Below are positions 1 to 9,403 of a DNA stretch of 64,000 nucleotides, one piece after another; position 1 is the stretch's first letter, and each line of letters starts with the position of its first letter. This DNA is from UBA4782 sp034430215 (GTDB taxonomy: Bacteria > Chloroflexota > Anaerolineae > Anaerolineales > Anaerolineaceae). The stretch lies in contig DAOUFE010000036.1 of NCBI GenBank assembly GCA_034430215.1, positions 231,459 through 295,458 on the forward strand. Reading direction: 5' to 3'. Under the pieces are notes generated by a model, which had not been told where the DNA came from, did no database searches, and was given only the letters and a program-made list of their open reading frames with translations. The position numbers and the translations under genes were made by a program.

Positions 1-696
1 GTAGAGAACCCGTGGATCTTTTTACAAACCAATACAACGGGCACCTTGAACCTTCTAGAGATTGCGCATAAATATAGCATTCCCAAATTTGTGCTGGCTT
101 CTACCTCCAGTATCTATGGTGCAAACGCACCTTTACCCACCACAGAAGAAGCAGACAGCAGCCATCCTCTTCAGCCTTATGCTGCCACGAAAAAAGCCGC
201 TGAAACGATGTGTTATTCTTACCATTTTCTGCATGGAATTGATATAACCGTTTTTCGCTACTTTACGGTTTTTGGTCCTGCTGGACGACCGGATATGGTC
301 ATGTTCCGTTTTGTGCAATGGATCGCAGAAGGGCGAAAAGTTCATCTCAATGGAGATGGCACTCAATCACGGGGTTTCACGTATGTTGATGATATTGCGC
401 GGGGCACCATTGCGGGATTGAAACCATTGGGATATGAAATCATCAATCTGGGCGGACATGAAGTAATCACTATCAACGATATGATCAAGGTATTGGAAAA
501 AATGCTGGGTAAAAAAGCAGATGTAATCCATCATCCAGCACATCCAGCAGATATGATGACAAACTGGGCAGATGTGACTAAAGCAAGAGAAATGTTAGGC
601 TGGCAGCCTCAGGTTGGGCTTCAAGAAGGTATGCAAGCTATGGTTGACTGGTACTTGAAAGAACGCTCCTGGACAAGTCAGGTAAAAACACTCTGA
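1..696 (+). CDS. NAD-dependent UDP-sugar epimerase (UDP-glucuronate 4-epimerase-like), 5' truncated
   Basis: The reading frame is open from base 1, so the N-terminus with the NAD-binding Gly motif lies outside the window. The visible 231 codons carry the extended-SDR core: a TSSIYG strand followed by the catalytic YxxxK (YAATK, bases 178-192). The RYFTVFGPAGRPDM stretch is typical of UDP-glucuronate 4-epimerases (CapI/LpsL type), and FTYVDDIARG is the usual substrate-side motif. The expected role is interconversion of UDP-glucuronate and UDP-galacturonate, or a related UDP-sugar, for surface polysaccharide. A flippase gene follows after one base, then a glycosyltransferase, which supports that role. 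The exact substrate is inferred from motif resemblance only. Confidence 0.85.
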   Translation, partial: VENPWIFLQTNTTGTLNLLEIAHKYSIPKFVLASTSSIYGANAPLPTTEEADSSHPLQPYAATKKAAETMCYSYHFLHGIDITVFRYFTVFGPAGRPDMVMFRFVQWIAEGRKVHLNGDGTQSRGFTYVDDIARGTIAGLKPLGYEIINLGGHEVITINDMIKVLEKMLGKKADVIHHPAHPADMMTNWADVTKAREMLGWQPQVGLQEGMQAMVDWYLKERSWTSQVKTL

Positions 697-697
697 T

Positions 698-2053
698 ATG
701 TTAAAAAAGATCTGGCAAGACTGGAAGCAGGACCGCTTGTTTGGCATGGTCATCCGCAACAGCGGCTACCTGTTCAGCAGTAATTCCATCTCAATGGTGT
801 TATCCAGTCTGGTTGGATTGGTTGCAGCTCTTGTTCTTGGTCCTTCTGATTATGGCACATTGGGAATGATTACCCTGTTCGCCTCGAGCGTGAACCGATT
901 GCTTTCTTTCCGCATGGGCGAACTGGTTGTGAAATATGCTGGTCAGGCTCTGGCTTTGAATGATAAATCTCGGGCAGCAGCTGTAATAAAATTTGCTGGC
1001 ATCAGTGAAGGGGTCACATCTCTTTTCGCCTATGGCATTCTGGTTGGTCTTTCCGGCTGGGCAGCCCGCTTTATCATCAAAGATACCTCCGTCGTTCCAC
1101 TGATATTGGTCTATGGATTGATGATCCTTGGGAACCTGATGGCTGAAACCGGCACTGCAGTTTTGCAGATAACCAATCATTATCGTAGTCAGGCAGTGCT
1201 TAATCTTCTGCAAAATCTCACCACGGCTATCTGGGTAGGCGTGGCATTCCTTACAAAGAGCAGCCTGGGTTCTATCCTCTTTGGTTATTTGTTGGGAAAG
1301 ATGGTTTTTGGCATTGGCACAGTAATTCTTGCCCTCGTTCATGCTCCAAAAGTCCTGGGAAAAGATTGGCTGAAAGCTTCCTTGCAGCAGGTGCAGGATT
1401 GGCGTGACCTGATAAAATTTGCCATAACCACCAATTTAAGTGGTACGATCAATATGGTTATCCGGGATAGCGAAGTCCTGTGGGTTGGGTTCTTCCTGAC
1501 TAAAGCAGATGCAGGGTATTACAAGTTTGCATTGGCGATCATGAACTTCATCCTGATGCCCATTTCACCCTTTATCAACACCACATTCCCCCAGATCAGC
1601 AGCTCAGTTATCCGGCATGAATGGAAGCGCCTGAAACTGCTTTTAAACCGCACTACTATCATCGCTGCCGTTTGGACAGTCGCCTGCGCAGTTGGTTTAT
1701 TACTGGTTGGAAAACCCTTGTTGGGATGGCTGAAGGATGGCGTTTATCTTCCTTCTTACGCTGCCATCCTGATCCTGCTCCTTGGATTTGGCACAGCAAA
1801 TGTTTTCTTCTGGAATAGACCTTTGCTGCTTTCCTTTGGACTGCCAGGATACCCGCTGGTGGTTTCGGCAATCACTGGCGCGCTTAAAACCAGCTTGATG
1901 TTTATATTGGTTAAGCCCTTTGGTATTCTTGCCCAGGCTGGTTTGATGGCTGGATATTTTGTGATCTCAGTGGTTTTGATCGTGGTGAAGGGTTTGCGAG
2001 AAATCCGAAAATCTGAAAAAATTCATCCGGATATGACAGGAATGGAAGCATGA
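698..2053 (+). CDS. Polysaccharide flippase (Wzx/MATE-like)
   Basis: The product is 451 aa and almost entirely made of hydrophobic segments, about 12-14 predicted membrane helices, with a short basic N-terminus (KKIWQDWKQDR). The N-terminal region after residue 25 (SNSISMVLSSLVGLVAALVLGPSDYGTLG) is typical of the polysaccharide biosynthesis/flippase family, in which a first helix is followed by a GPxxYG turn. The likely role is flipping lipid-linked glycans across the cytoplasmic membrane. It starts one base after the epimerase stop and overlaps the next glycosyltransferase by ATGA, so the three genes are probably co-transcribed and translationally coupled. Confidence 0.8.
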   Translation: MLKKIWQDWKQDRLFGMVIRNSGYLFSSNSISMVLSSLVGLVAALVLGPSDYGTLGMITLFASSVNRLLSFRMGELVVKYAGQALALNDKSRAAAVIKFAGISEGVTSLFAYGILVGLSGWAARFIIKDTSVVPLILVYGLMILGNLMAETGTAVLQITNHYRSQAVLNLLQNLTTAIWVGVAFLTKSSLGSILFGYLLGKMVFGIGTVILALVHAPKVLGKDWLKASLQQVQDWRDLIKFAITTNLSGTINMVIRDSEVLWVGFFLTKADAGYYKFALAIMNFILMPISPFINTTFPQISSSVIRHEWKRLKLLLNRTTIIAAVWTVACAVGLLLVGKPLLGWLKDGVYLPSYAAILILLLGFGTANVFFWNRPLLLSFGLPGYPLVVSAITGALKTSLMFILVKPFGILAQAGLMAGYFVISVVLIVVKGLREIRKSEKIHPDMTGMEA

Positions 2054-3171
2054 AAATCGCAGTAATCACCACTGTTACCATCCCTGCAACCACCGCCAAT
2101 AGTATCGAGGTGATGAAAGTTTGTCATGCCCTGGCACAAAATGGTCATGATATCAGCCTGACTGTACCGGGGAAAGAGATGCCTGAATGGAACTCTCTGG
2201 CTAATCAATATGGATTGCAGCAGCAATTTCAAGTAAAAACACGATCAGCCTGGAAAGTATTGAAACGGTATGATTTTGCCTGGTCAACAGTGAGAAATGC
2301 CCATCAAACTGGCGCAGAATTGCTCTATACCTGGAGTCCACAGGCCGCGCTGGTTGGATTATGGTACAGGATGCCCACCATACTGGAAGTGCATGACCTC
2401 CCCACAGGGAAATTTGGTCCTTTCCTTTTGAAAAATTTCTTCAGGATAGAAGGAAAGAAACGACTGTTATGCATCACCCAGGCTCTGGCAGGCAAATTGG
2501 AGAACTTACTGGGAGAAGATTATCACCCAGAAATGGTGCAGATCGCGCCAAATGGCACTGACCTGTCCCAGTACCAAGACTTGCCAGACGCAACTACCGC
2601 CAGACAGATGCTATCCTTACCAGAGAAAATAACCGTAGGATATACTGGTCATTTTTATCAGGGTCGGGGAACTGAATTATTGCTGTCGTTGGCAAAAGCA
2701 TTTCCAGATGTTAGTTTCCTATGGGTAGGTGGCAATCCAGCGAATGTTCAGGAATGGCGTGAAAAGCTTGAACGAGAATCTGTGCAAAACATTATCCTGA
2801 CTGGCTTTATTGCCAATACTTTACTCCCTTTATACCAGGCAGCAGCCGAAATCCTGGTCATGCCATATGAAACTTCCATTTCCGGCAGTGGTGGCGGAAA
2901 TTCTGCTGAAATTTGCAGCCCAATGAAAATGTTCGATTACCTGGCAGCAGGCAGGGCGATCCTAACCAGCGATCTGCCAGTTTTCCATGAAGTTTTAAAT
3001 GAAAAGAATGCTGTCTTTTGTCCTCCAGAAGATGCTGAAAGCTGGAGGAAACAATTATCCCTGCTTCTAGAGAATCCACCATTACGAGAAAGCTTGAGCA
3101 TGCAAGCGCGCCATGATGCTGCCCAATACACCTGGCAGCACAGAGCAGAAAAAGCCCTGGAAGGATTCTAA
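2050..3171 (+). CDS. Glycosyltransferase family 4 (GT-B fold)
   Basis: The product is 373 aa with two Rossmann-like halves. The N-terminal acceptor half has MKIAVITTVTIPATTANSIE. The donor half contains PNGTDLSQY near residue 175 and a GYTGHFYQGRGTE strand. A C-terminal E-x7-E-like region lies near residues 290-310 (SPMKMFDYLAAGRAI). This layout is characteristic of GT4 retaining glycosyltransferases using NDP-sugars. Its start overlaps the flippase stop by 4 bases, so it belongs to the same glycan operon. Its stop overlaps, tail to tail, the stop of the disrupted lipoprotein gene on the other strand. Donor and acceptor cannot be assigned. Confidence 0.85.
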   Translation: MKIAVITTVTIPATTANSIEVMKVCHALAQNGHDISLTVPGKEMPEWNSLANQYGLQQQFQVKTRSAWKVLKRYDFAWSTVRNAHQTGAELLYTWSPQAALVGLWYRMPTILEVHDLPTGKFGPFLLKNFFRIEGKKRLLCITQALAGKLENLLGEDYHPEMVQIAPNGTDLSQYQDLPDATTARQMLSLPEKITVGYTGHFYQGRGTELLLSLAKAFPDVSFLWVGGNPANVQEWREKLERESVQNIILTGFIANTLLPLYQAAAEILVMPYETSISGSGGGNSAEICSPMKMFDYLAAGRAILTSDLPVFHEVLNEKNAVFCPPEDAESWRKQLSLLLENPPLRESLSMQARHDAAQYTWQHRAEKALEGF

Positions 3172-3692
3172 TCTTCTGACTTCGGGATTTCGATACCTGT
3201 GATTACCCATTTGCCGTCTTCTTTGGCAAGGGTGAACACCCGCGTACTGTCAGCGGTACCAGCCACTTTCACTGCCACAGTGATGATTGCTGCAGGAGGA
3301 TCTTTGCTAACAGCAGCAGAAGTCACCGCATAACCCTCTAGAATATCGCGGAATTGCAGAAGCATCCCAGCGCCACCATCGGGTATCATTTTTTGGCTTG
3401 CCTGGCTCAGGTATTATGCCATTCCTTCCTGATCAGACTGGTAAGCAGTAAGGAACGCGATTACTACCCCTTCAGCATCTTCAGGATATTGACCTGACGG
3501 GCGGGTAGGAAGAGAAACTGGGGTGATCAAAATGATATCAGGGGTAGATTCCTGAACAATATAGGTTGGTTGGATTTCATGAATGGTTTCTTCTGTTGAA
3601 AATGGACTCACGCCACATGTAGGAAGGAAGATCACTGCCATCAAGATCAGCATCACGCGGAAACAAGAGCGGAAAAGTTGAATTTTCTGCAT
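3168..3692 (-). pseudogene. Lipoprotein gene interrupted by an in-frame TAA
   Basis: Two consecutive open segments in the same frame (3414-3692 and 3168-3389) are separated only by a TAA at 3414-3416 and seven further sense codons. Read through the stop, they form one 174-residue protein. It has an N-terminal basic and hydrophobic signal with lipobox LPTC (about residue 26), a Thr/Pro-rich linker, and a C-terminal domain ending VFTLAKEDGKWVITGIEIPKSED. That end resembles the last beta strands of NTF2-like or DUF-type lipoproteins. The stop sits between EGMA and YLSQAS, where CAA or CAG (Gln) would fit. It is either a recent nonsense mutation or a sequencing error. The gene lies 9 bases downstream of polX. 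Function unknown. Confidence 0.75.
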
Positions 3693-3701
3693 GCTCGATT
3701 T

Positions 3702-5423
3702 TTACCCTCGTGATGCCAGCCAACTCAATAGCTTTTCTCGGCTCCAGGTATTGATGATCAGTTCAGGATTGACCCAGGCGCGCCTGGCTACTGAAACCCC
3801 AAAATGCATGAGTTGCAATTGATCGATGGTGTGAGCATCCGCGTCAATTGCAAGCAGTATTCCCATTTCTGAAGCTCGGCGAGCATGAACCTCATCCAGG
3901 TCTAGACGCGAATAACTGGCATTGATCTCCAAAACGATCCCTGTTTTACGCGCCTCTTCCAGAATTACATCATAATCCAGATCAGCACCTTCACGGTTCG
4001 GGAGTAATCTTCCACTGGGATGACCTATGATATCCACATGCGGGTTACGAATGACATTCACCAACCGTTCCGTGATCCGTTCACGCGGTTGCCGCAAGCT
4101 GGTATGAAGGGATGCTACTACAATATCCATTTTAGATAACACTTCGTCCGGATAATCCAGGCTGCCATCTGCTTTGATCTCGACTTCTGCACCCTGTAAT
4201 ATTCGAATGGAATCACCCAATTCTTTTTGTACTAAATCGATATCTTTCCGTTGTTCAGCCAACCCTTCAACCGTCAACCCACCTGCAATACCCAGCCCGC
4301 TGGTATGGTCTGTAATGGCAATCGTATGGTACCCGAGTGAACGGGCAGTTAATGCCATTTCTTTTACCGAGTTGGCTGCATCAGACCAGGTGGTGTGCAT
4401 GTGAAAATCTGAGCGGATATCTTTGATTTTGAGCAAGTTGGGTAAGCGGTTTTCTTGTGCTGCCTGAATTTCTCCCCGATCCTCTCTCAATTCGGGTATG
4501 ATGTAAGGTAAACCCAATGCATGGTATACATCTTCTTCATGGGAAAATATCATTTCTTTTCCTGAAGCATCCACAATTGCCTGCTCACTGAGTGAAAGAT
4601 TTTGTTTTTGTGCCAGCTCGCGCAGGTGAACGTTGTGTTCTTTTGAACCGGTTACAAATTGCAATAGAGTGCCTAAGCGTTCAGGAGGCTGGATCCAGAG
4701 TTGAACATTGATGCCATTATTCAATTCGATACTGGATTTATTGTCACCGGTTGCCAGCACCCGGTGACATTCAGGATGGTGGGTGAACCATTCCATCACA
4801 GGTGTTGGGTTTGCACATCCAGCTACCAGATCAAGGTCACCAATCGTGGATTTCCAGCGGCGAAGGCTACCGGCTGCTTCTGCCTGCACTACACCAGGTT
4901 GTTTTCGCAGGTCAACCAGGAAAGAATCAGCGATGATCCAGGCATTTCCTAGTAACATGCGGTGGCTGCGCCGCGATAAAGCTTCGATGCCAGCAATAAT
5001 GCGGGCTTCCGATTTTTCACCCATCCCGGGTAGATTGCGAAGTTTTCCATTTCTGGCAGCAGTCTCCAATTCAGTCAGGGTTTTCACCCCAGCCTGCTTC
5101 CAGAAAAGGGCAACCTTTCTTGGTCCTACATCGGGCACTTGCAGCATTTCCAACAGACTGGGAGGCACCTCTTGTTCTAGCCTTTCCAGAAATTCTAGGC
5201 TACCGGTGCGCAGTAGCTCATCGATCTTCTCCGAAATAGCTTTCCCGACACCAGGAATTTCATCCAGACGATTTTCTTGCCAGTAGATATTCACATCGGA
5301 TGGAAGACTACGCAGATTCTCTGCCACCCTGCGATAGGCTAGAGTCTTGTAAACTACCTCCCCTTTGATATCCAACAGGCTGGCAATTCTTTCGAATACA
5401 TCAGCGAGTTCGGCATTATTCAT
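3702..5423 (-). CDS. polX: PolX-family protein: DNA polymerase beta-like domain plus PHP nuclease domain
   Basis: The product is 573 aa, the normal length for bacterial PolX. Domain order: an 8-kDa-like HhH region (1-80), a second HhH/fingers region (85-150), a palm with GDLDLV (Asp196, Asp198), a thumb with FTGSKEHNVHLR (256-268), and a PHP domain from about 338. PHP metal ligands are visible: DFHMH, a later HTSL, GHPSGR and DADAH. PolX proteins act in gap-filling base excision repair, and the PHP domain gives 3'-5' exonuclease or AP-endonuclease activity. The residue aligned with the third catalytic Asp of the palm (RIDIR in human pol beta, VDLR in bacterial PolX) is Gln241 (NVQLW), so polymerase activity may be reduced or lost. 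It starts 2 bases after the methyltransferase stop. Confidence 0.9.
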   Translation of the reverse strand: MNNAELADVFERIASLLDIKGEVVYKTLAYRRVAENLRSLPSDVNIYWQENRLDEIPGVGKAISEKIDELLRTGSLEFLERLEQEVPPSLLEMLQVPDVGPRKVALFWKQAGVKTLTELETAARNGKLRNLPGMGEKSEARIIAGIEALSRRSHRMLLGNAWIIADSFLVDLRKQPGVVQAEAAGSLRRWKSTIGDLDLVAGCANPTPVMEWFTHHPECHRVLATGDNKSSIELNNGINVQLWIQPPERLGTLLQFVTGSKEHNVHLRELAQKQNLSLSEQAIVDASGKEMIFSHEEDVYHALGLPYIIPELREDRGEIQAAQENRLPNLLKIKDIRSDFHMHTTWSDAANSVKEMALTARSLGYHTIAITDHTSGLGIAGGLTVEGLAEQRKDIDLVQKELGDSIRILQGAEVEIKADGSLDYPDEVLSKMDIVVASLHTSLRQPRERITERLVNVIRNPHVDIIGHPSGRLLPNREGADLDYDVILEEARKTGIVLEINASYSRLDLDEVHARRASEMGILLAIDADAHTIDQLQLMHFGVSVARRAWVNPELIINTWSREKLLSWLASRG

Positions 5424-5425
5424 AT

Positions 5426-6262
5426 TTATCCTTGTTTTGGATCACGAGCAAAAATACTGATATGAGTTACTGCATTCTCTTCCAGGCTGCCCTGTTTGAA
5501 TTCTGGTTGAATGTTAGCAGCAACTTTTTGAAAAGCAGGCACATCCGTACCTAATACTTTGATATCAACCTCATTATAAACGGGATTGAAAGCTGCCCGG
5601 TAATCCCAGATGCGTAATCGGTTGTGATGGCTGGTAGGATTCAACCAGCCATACCATTTCCGGTTGGAAAAGCATAGCATTTCAAAGGGATATTTAAAGA
5701 AATGATCACGCAAATCAACAAAATGCAGGCAGGCAGCTTTCTCTGTGCTCAATGCAGCCAGCGCACGGGTAATTCCAGGCACATCCACCAGATGTTCAAA
5801 AACTGAATTGCTCAACACGATATCGACTGGTTGTAAAACATGTTCAATTGCAACCTGACGAATATCTCCTTCCACCAATGTCAATTTCTCTGGGTTTACT
5901 TCTACCTTATCATTTTTCAGCTTCAGTAAATCTGAGTATTTTTCAAGTAAAGTCCGGTTAAAAGCGTAATCTGGTTTTACCTTATATTCACATAAAACCA
6001 CGTGATTGGCACCAGCTCGGATTAAAGAGCAGCCGATTTCAAACCTGCCACCATATCCTAAAACCAGGATCCGCTTTCCAGAAAGCTCAATTCCATGCTC
6101 AAGCAGAACCTTCTGGTATCGTTCTACTGCCCCTGATGGATTACTGGTCTCCATCCCAGGGCGGATGATCCAACCACGTAAAAGAAGAAACCGCACCACT
6201 GATTCGGGCAAGAAATGGCGGATGAGTCGGGGAACAAGATAGGATATTGAACTCATGAACAC
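5426..6262 (-). CDS. Class I SAM-dependent methyltransferase
   Basis: The product is 278 aa. Residues 58-75 (GKRILVLGYGGRFEIG) form SAM-binding motif I. LVEGDIRQV is a plausible motif III region, and VLSNSVFEHLVDV is the usual motif after strand 4 (motif IV/post-I). A hydrophobic or amphipathic N-terminus precedes the domain. It sits in the glycan operon between a large membrane protein and polX, one base from the former, so the substrate may be a glycan or lipid-linked sugar. That is context inference only. No substrate-specific domain is recognisable. Confidence 0.75.
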   Translation of the reverse strand: MFMSSISYLVPRLIRHFLPESVVRFLLLRGWIIRPGMETSNPSGAVERYQKVLLEHGIELSGKRILVLGYGGRFEIGCSLIRAGANHVVLCEYKVKPDYAFNRTLLEKYSDLLKLKNDKVEVNPEKLTLVEGDIRQVAIEHVLQPVDIVLSNSVFEHLVDVPGITRALAALSTEKAACLHFVDLRDHFFKYPFEMLCFSNRKWYGWLNPTSHHNRLRIWDYRAAFNPVYNEVDIKVLGTDVPAFQKVAANIQPEFKQGSLEENAVTHISIFARDPKQG

Positions 6263-6263
6263 C

Positions 6264-8291
6264 TCATGGTAAATAGCAGGTATCAGGCATTTCTTCAGGA
6301 GAACGTGGAACTAAAATCTGAACTCCCACCCAGGGCAACAATTCAGCCTCGCGATAATAGCATAATAAAGGAGCAGAGACCCATTTAACCCAAGAGTTGT
6401 TCTCCTGTGCAAAAGTCCGCTCACTATCAGAAAAATATATCTCATGAATGGGTTCCGTTACGATTAGAGCAAATCGTTGGTTTGCCAGATCATCAATAAA
6501 ACCTTTGAAATATGTTGCATTATCTGCCATTGCCTGATCCATCAAATACTTCTTCTCATAATCAGAGACAAGAGGCACATCTTTGATATATCCAAAGGTT
6601 AGCAATTGGCGCTGATCGATAAAAAGGATCTCTTTTGAAGGATCAACTTTAGCGATCCGTTTTTGAATGACCTGCAGGGATTCATCCACCAGGTCTTTTT
6701 CTGGCAGCACCAATGGTTCACCATATTGAGCCAGGTATGTGGCAGGAGACACCAATGCCAGGCAGAAAATTGCTGTCACCATCCAGGGTTTTCCCTGAAT
6801 AGTGAATCCTTCTTTCAATAAACTGCGAAACGCCCACCCTGTTGCCAACGCCAGGGTGATCCAGAACATATCCAGATTATGTAGATTGCTCCCTCCCCCG
6901 ATCTTGGTGCTGATGACAATTCCTATCACAAGGAAAATCCCAGCAACAGCTATGATAGCAATAGATTGCAGCCAGTTGATTTTCCAGTATTTTTTAGTCT
7001 GAAGCATGATAAGCAAAATCATCAATATCAGCCCAGCCCATAAAATACCTAACAATATGCCAGGAGCGTACGTGGTATTGGGGAGCAGCCTATCCCAGAG
7101 GAGAGGCTGCCGAGTAAGGGTGCCTGTTGGATTAACCACAGCGCTTACGGCTATTTTTTGAGTAAAACCACTTTGCGCCCAGGTGATGAAATCAGAAAGA
7201 TACTGCCCGCCAATATACCCTGTGATACCAAGCACCACAGGTCGTATTAGTTGTTTCCACTTTCCCTCTTTGAATCCCGGTTGTACAATATCCAGCAGTG
7301 CCAGCATCCCCGCCCAGAGCCCAGGCGCATATCGCCACGTCCACCGGCTGAAATCTGCGTAAAACGCTGCCAGCAATATTAAGGGAATACTGATGGCAAG
7401 CGAACGTGAGCGCATCGCGATCACTACCAAAATCGCACTGATCACTATTGGAGCATAAATGGGTCCTTGAGAGAGAAAGCTAAAACTCCATAACCCAAAC
7501 AGCACAGAGATCAGCCAACCCCGTTTTCCTTTCTTTACACCTGCGACAGCCAAAAATCCTACCAAAAAAGTAGGGAGGATCCAAAGGATAGCATCCCATA
7601 ACCTTACTCCAAAGATGCCGATATTGGGAATAAGGTAAGCCAAAGCCCAGATGAATTGTCTGCCCGCGGAAATAAAGGCAAAGATTGGTTTATCACTCAG
7701 GGTGATATACCGGTTACTGGCAAACATAATGGAGTAATCCCACAAGCGGTTGCCTTCAGACCAGGAAAGTGAAAATGGATAACCGGTCACCCGATTCAAC
7801 CAACCACCCATGGCAAAAAAAGCACCCGAAGCGCAAATCCAGGCAGCAGCATAAACCAGCCAGGGTGAAGTGCGGTATGGAAGAAAAACCAGCAGCGTCG
7901 CAACGAATCCTGCGATGATGATCAGCCCCAACCGGAAAGTGTATCCAAATTCCATCAAACCAAATTTGTTGAACAAAAGAATATATGTAGGGAATATCGA
8001 TATCAAAATTGCCAGAGCCCAACGTATCCATGCCGGCGTCTTCTGCAGAACTGCCATCAGATGCCTATACAGGTTCAGAGGGTCCTTTCCTCGCAGAAAT
8101 GCTGCCAACCCATAAAACCAGACCAAAGCAGATAACGCACAAATAACAAGGAAAAGAATATACCTTTTTGATGCAAGGGTAAGGGTTTCAATCATTCCCA
8201 AAAAACCTGTTGCAAAACCGGACAGGAACAGAGCAAAAAACCCACCAACCAGCAGCCAGATAACCAGCCATTTTTTGTTGATATTTTTCAT
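6264..8291 (-). CDS. Large polytopic membrane protein, probable GT-C-type glycosyltransferase
   Basis: The product is 675 aa with about 12-14 hydrophobic helices through residue 520 and a soluble C-terminal domain (about 530-675) that is presumably extracytoplasmic. The first large external loop holds acidic and aromatic residues (FSLSWSEGNRLWDYS), which resembles the catalytic loop position of GT-C glycosyltransferases. No precise family is recognised. It overlaps the upstream GT4 gene by ATGA and lies one base from the methyltransferase, firmly inside the glycan operon. It could transfer sugars from polyprenyl-phosphate donors or be an assembly/polymerase protein; the assignment is tentative. 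Confidence 0.55.
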   Translation of the reverse strand: MKNINKKWLVIWLLVGGFFALFLSGFATGFLGMIETLTLASKRYILFLVICALSALVWFYGLAAFLRGKDPLNLYRHLMAVLQKTPAWIRWALAILISIFPTYILLFNKFGLMEFGYTFRLGLIIIAGFVATLLVFLPYRTSPWLVYAAAWICASGAFFAMGGWLNRVTGYPFSLSWSEGNRLWDYSIMFASNRYITLSDKPIFAFISAGRQFIWALAYLIPNIGIFGVRLWDAILWILPTFLVGFLAVAGVKKGKRGWLISVLFGLWSFSFLSQGPIYAPIVISAILVVIAMRSRSLAISIPLILLAAFYADFSRWTWRYAPGLWAGMLALLDIVQPGFKEGKWKQLIRPVVLGITGYIGGQYLSDFITWAQSGFTQKIAVSAVVNPTGTLTRQPLLWDRLLPNTTYAPGILLGILWAGLILMILLIMLQTKKYWKINWLQSIAIIAVAGIFLVIGIVISTKIGGGSNLHNLDMFWITLALATGWAFRSLLKEGFTIQGKPWMVTAIFCLALVSPATYLAQYGEPLVLPEKDLVDESLQVIQKRIAKVDPSKEILFIDQRQLLTFGYIKDVPLVSDYEKKYLMDQAMADNATYFKGFIDDLANQRFALIVTEPIHEIYFSDSERTFAQENNSWVKWVSAPLLCYYREAELLPWVGVQILVPRSPEEMPDTCYLP

Positions 8292-9400
8292 TTTGTGGAT
8301 ACCGCTTCTACAATTTTATGAAAGAAATCCAATCTCTGGGATTCTTTATTTTTTGAATCGATACTATCTCGTATCTGTGGATCATCAAGCCGCTTGCCCA
8401 TCACCGAGCAAACAAACTGGTAAATTTCATCTGCATGAGCCTGTACATTATCCGGAGTATTTGGAATTCTCAGGATACAGGGATGGTTGAATAGTTCCAG
8501 GTCGGTATCACGATAGGGCAAAATGATAGGAATACCCATCGCGACACATTCGCGCGTTTTCAAGGGAGAACTTTCTTGCATCCCAATGGAATGCAGGGCT
8601 AGGCTGCTGATGGCTGCATCTGCGGTTGCTAAAACCTGTTGATAGGCTTCTCCCTTTAAATAACCATGGAGAACGATATTTACAGGGGGATTTTGTAAAC
8701 CTTCTATGTGACCATAGCCAATTACATCGATCACAAGATCGGGATACAGTTTTGCCAGGGGTGCCAGTTTTTCCACCCCGTGCCAGGCATTCCCGGGTGA
8801 ACCGATAAAAACCAGATGAGGTTGTTGATTTTTTGGCGCAGGAATAACAGGGTATTTCGACAGGTCAACCCCATCACCCATAACGATGGTTGGTTTATGA
8901 TAATCTGCAAAAGCTGGTAAAGCAGCCAGCTCGTGTGAAATACTCACGATGCCAGAGCATCGTTCCAGGTTGATACGACGTGTAAGGCGATTGTATAAAG
9001 CATAGAATTTGCCAAGTGTTTCATGCTGCTGAACATCATTCGTCACTGCTTCGATAATGACAGGAGCGATATGAAATAACCGCTGCAATGGATAGGCAAA
9101 TACGTTAAAGCGCAGGTATATGATATCCGGTCGGTAAGTCTTAATTTTCGCGATCAAACTGGCTAGCGCTTTATTCCGGCTGAACTCTGTAAGGATCTTT
9201 CCCACAAAGCCCGATTTACGCTCATATAGTTCGATCACACCAGGCAGAAAATCATTCGCATTCTCTATCGTATGAGAATGTAGGAAGAGCGTCACTTCAT
9301 TTCCGGCTGCACGCCAGGCACCGATCTGTGCAGCGATCTTTTTACCAACTCCGCTGTGTATCGTTCTGGGCCAATGCAGTGAAACATAAGCGATCCGCAT
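8288..9400 (-). CDS. Glycosyltransferase family 4
   Basis: The product is 370 aa. It has the N-terminal MRIAYVSLHWPRTIHSGVG with the Gly-rich loop used for donor binding in GT-B enzymes, then SGIVSISHELA, MGDGVDLSKYP (a GT4 landmark near residue 175), and a donor-half strand LVFIGSPGNAWHG. The C-terminal SSPLKTRECVAMGIPIILPY is equivalent to the usual E-x7-E region. The expected role is addition of a sugar in surface polysaccharide assembly. It begins 3 bases after the dehydrogenase stop and overlaps the next gene by 4 bases. Confidence 0.82.
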   Translation of the reverse strand: MRIAYVSLHWPRTIHSGVGKKIAAQIGAWRAAGNEVTLFLHSHTIENANDFLPGVIELYERKSGFVGKILTEFSRNKALASLIAKIKTYRPDIIYLRFNVFAYPLQRLFHIAPVIIEAVTNDVQQHETLGKFYALYNRLTRRINLERCSGIVSISHELAALPAFADYHKPTIVMGDGVDLSKYPVIPAPKNQQPHLVFIGSPGNAWHGVEKLAPLAKLYPDLVIDVIGYGHIEGLQNPPVNIVLHGYLKGEAYQQVLATADAAISSLALHSIGMQESSPLKTRECVAMGIPIILPYRDTDLELFNHPCILRIPNTPDNVQAHADEIYQFVCSVMGKRLDDPQIRDSIDSKNKESQRLDFFHKIVEAVSTK

Positions 9401-9403
9401 ATC

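Noticed and set aside
800..1342. 180-codon open frame on the - strand inside the flippase gene
   Set aside because: It lies fully within a well-supported membrane protein gene, has no RBS, and its residue composition is that of an antisense shadow.
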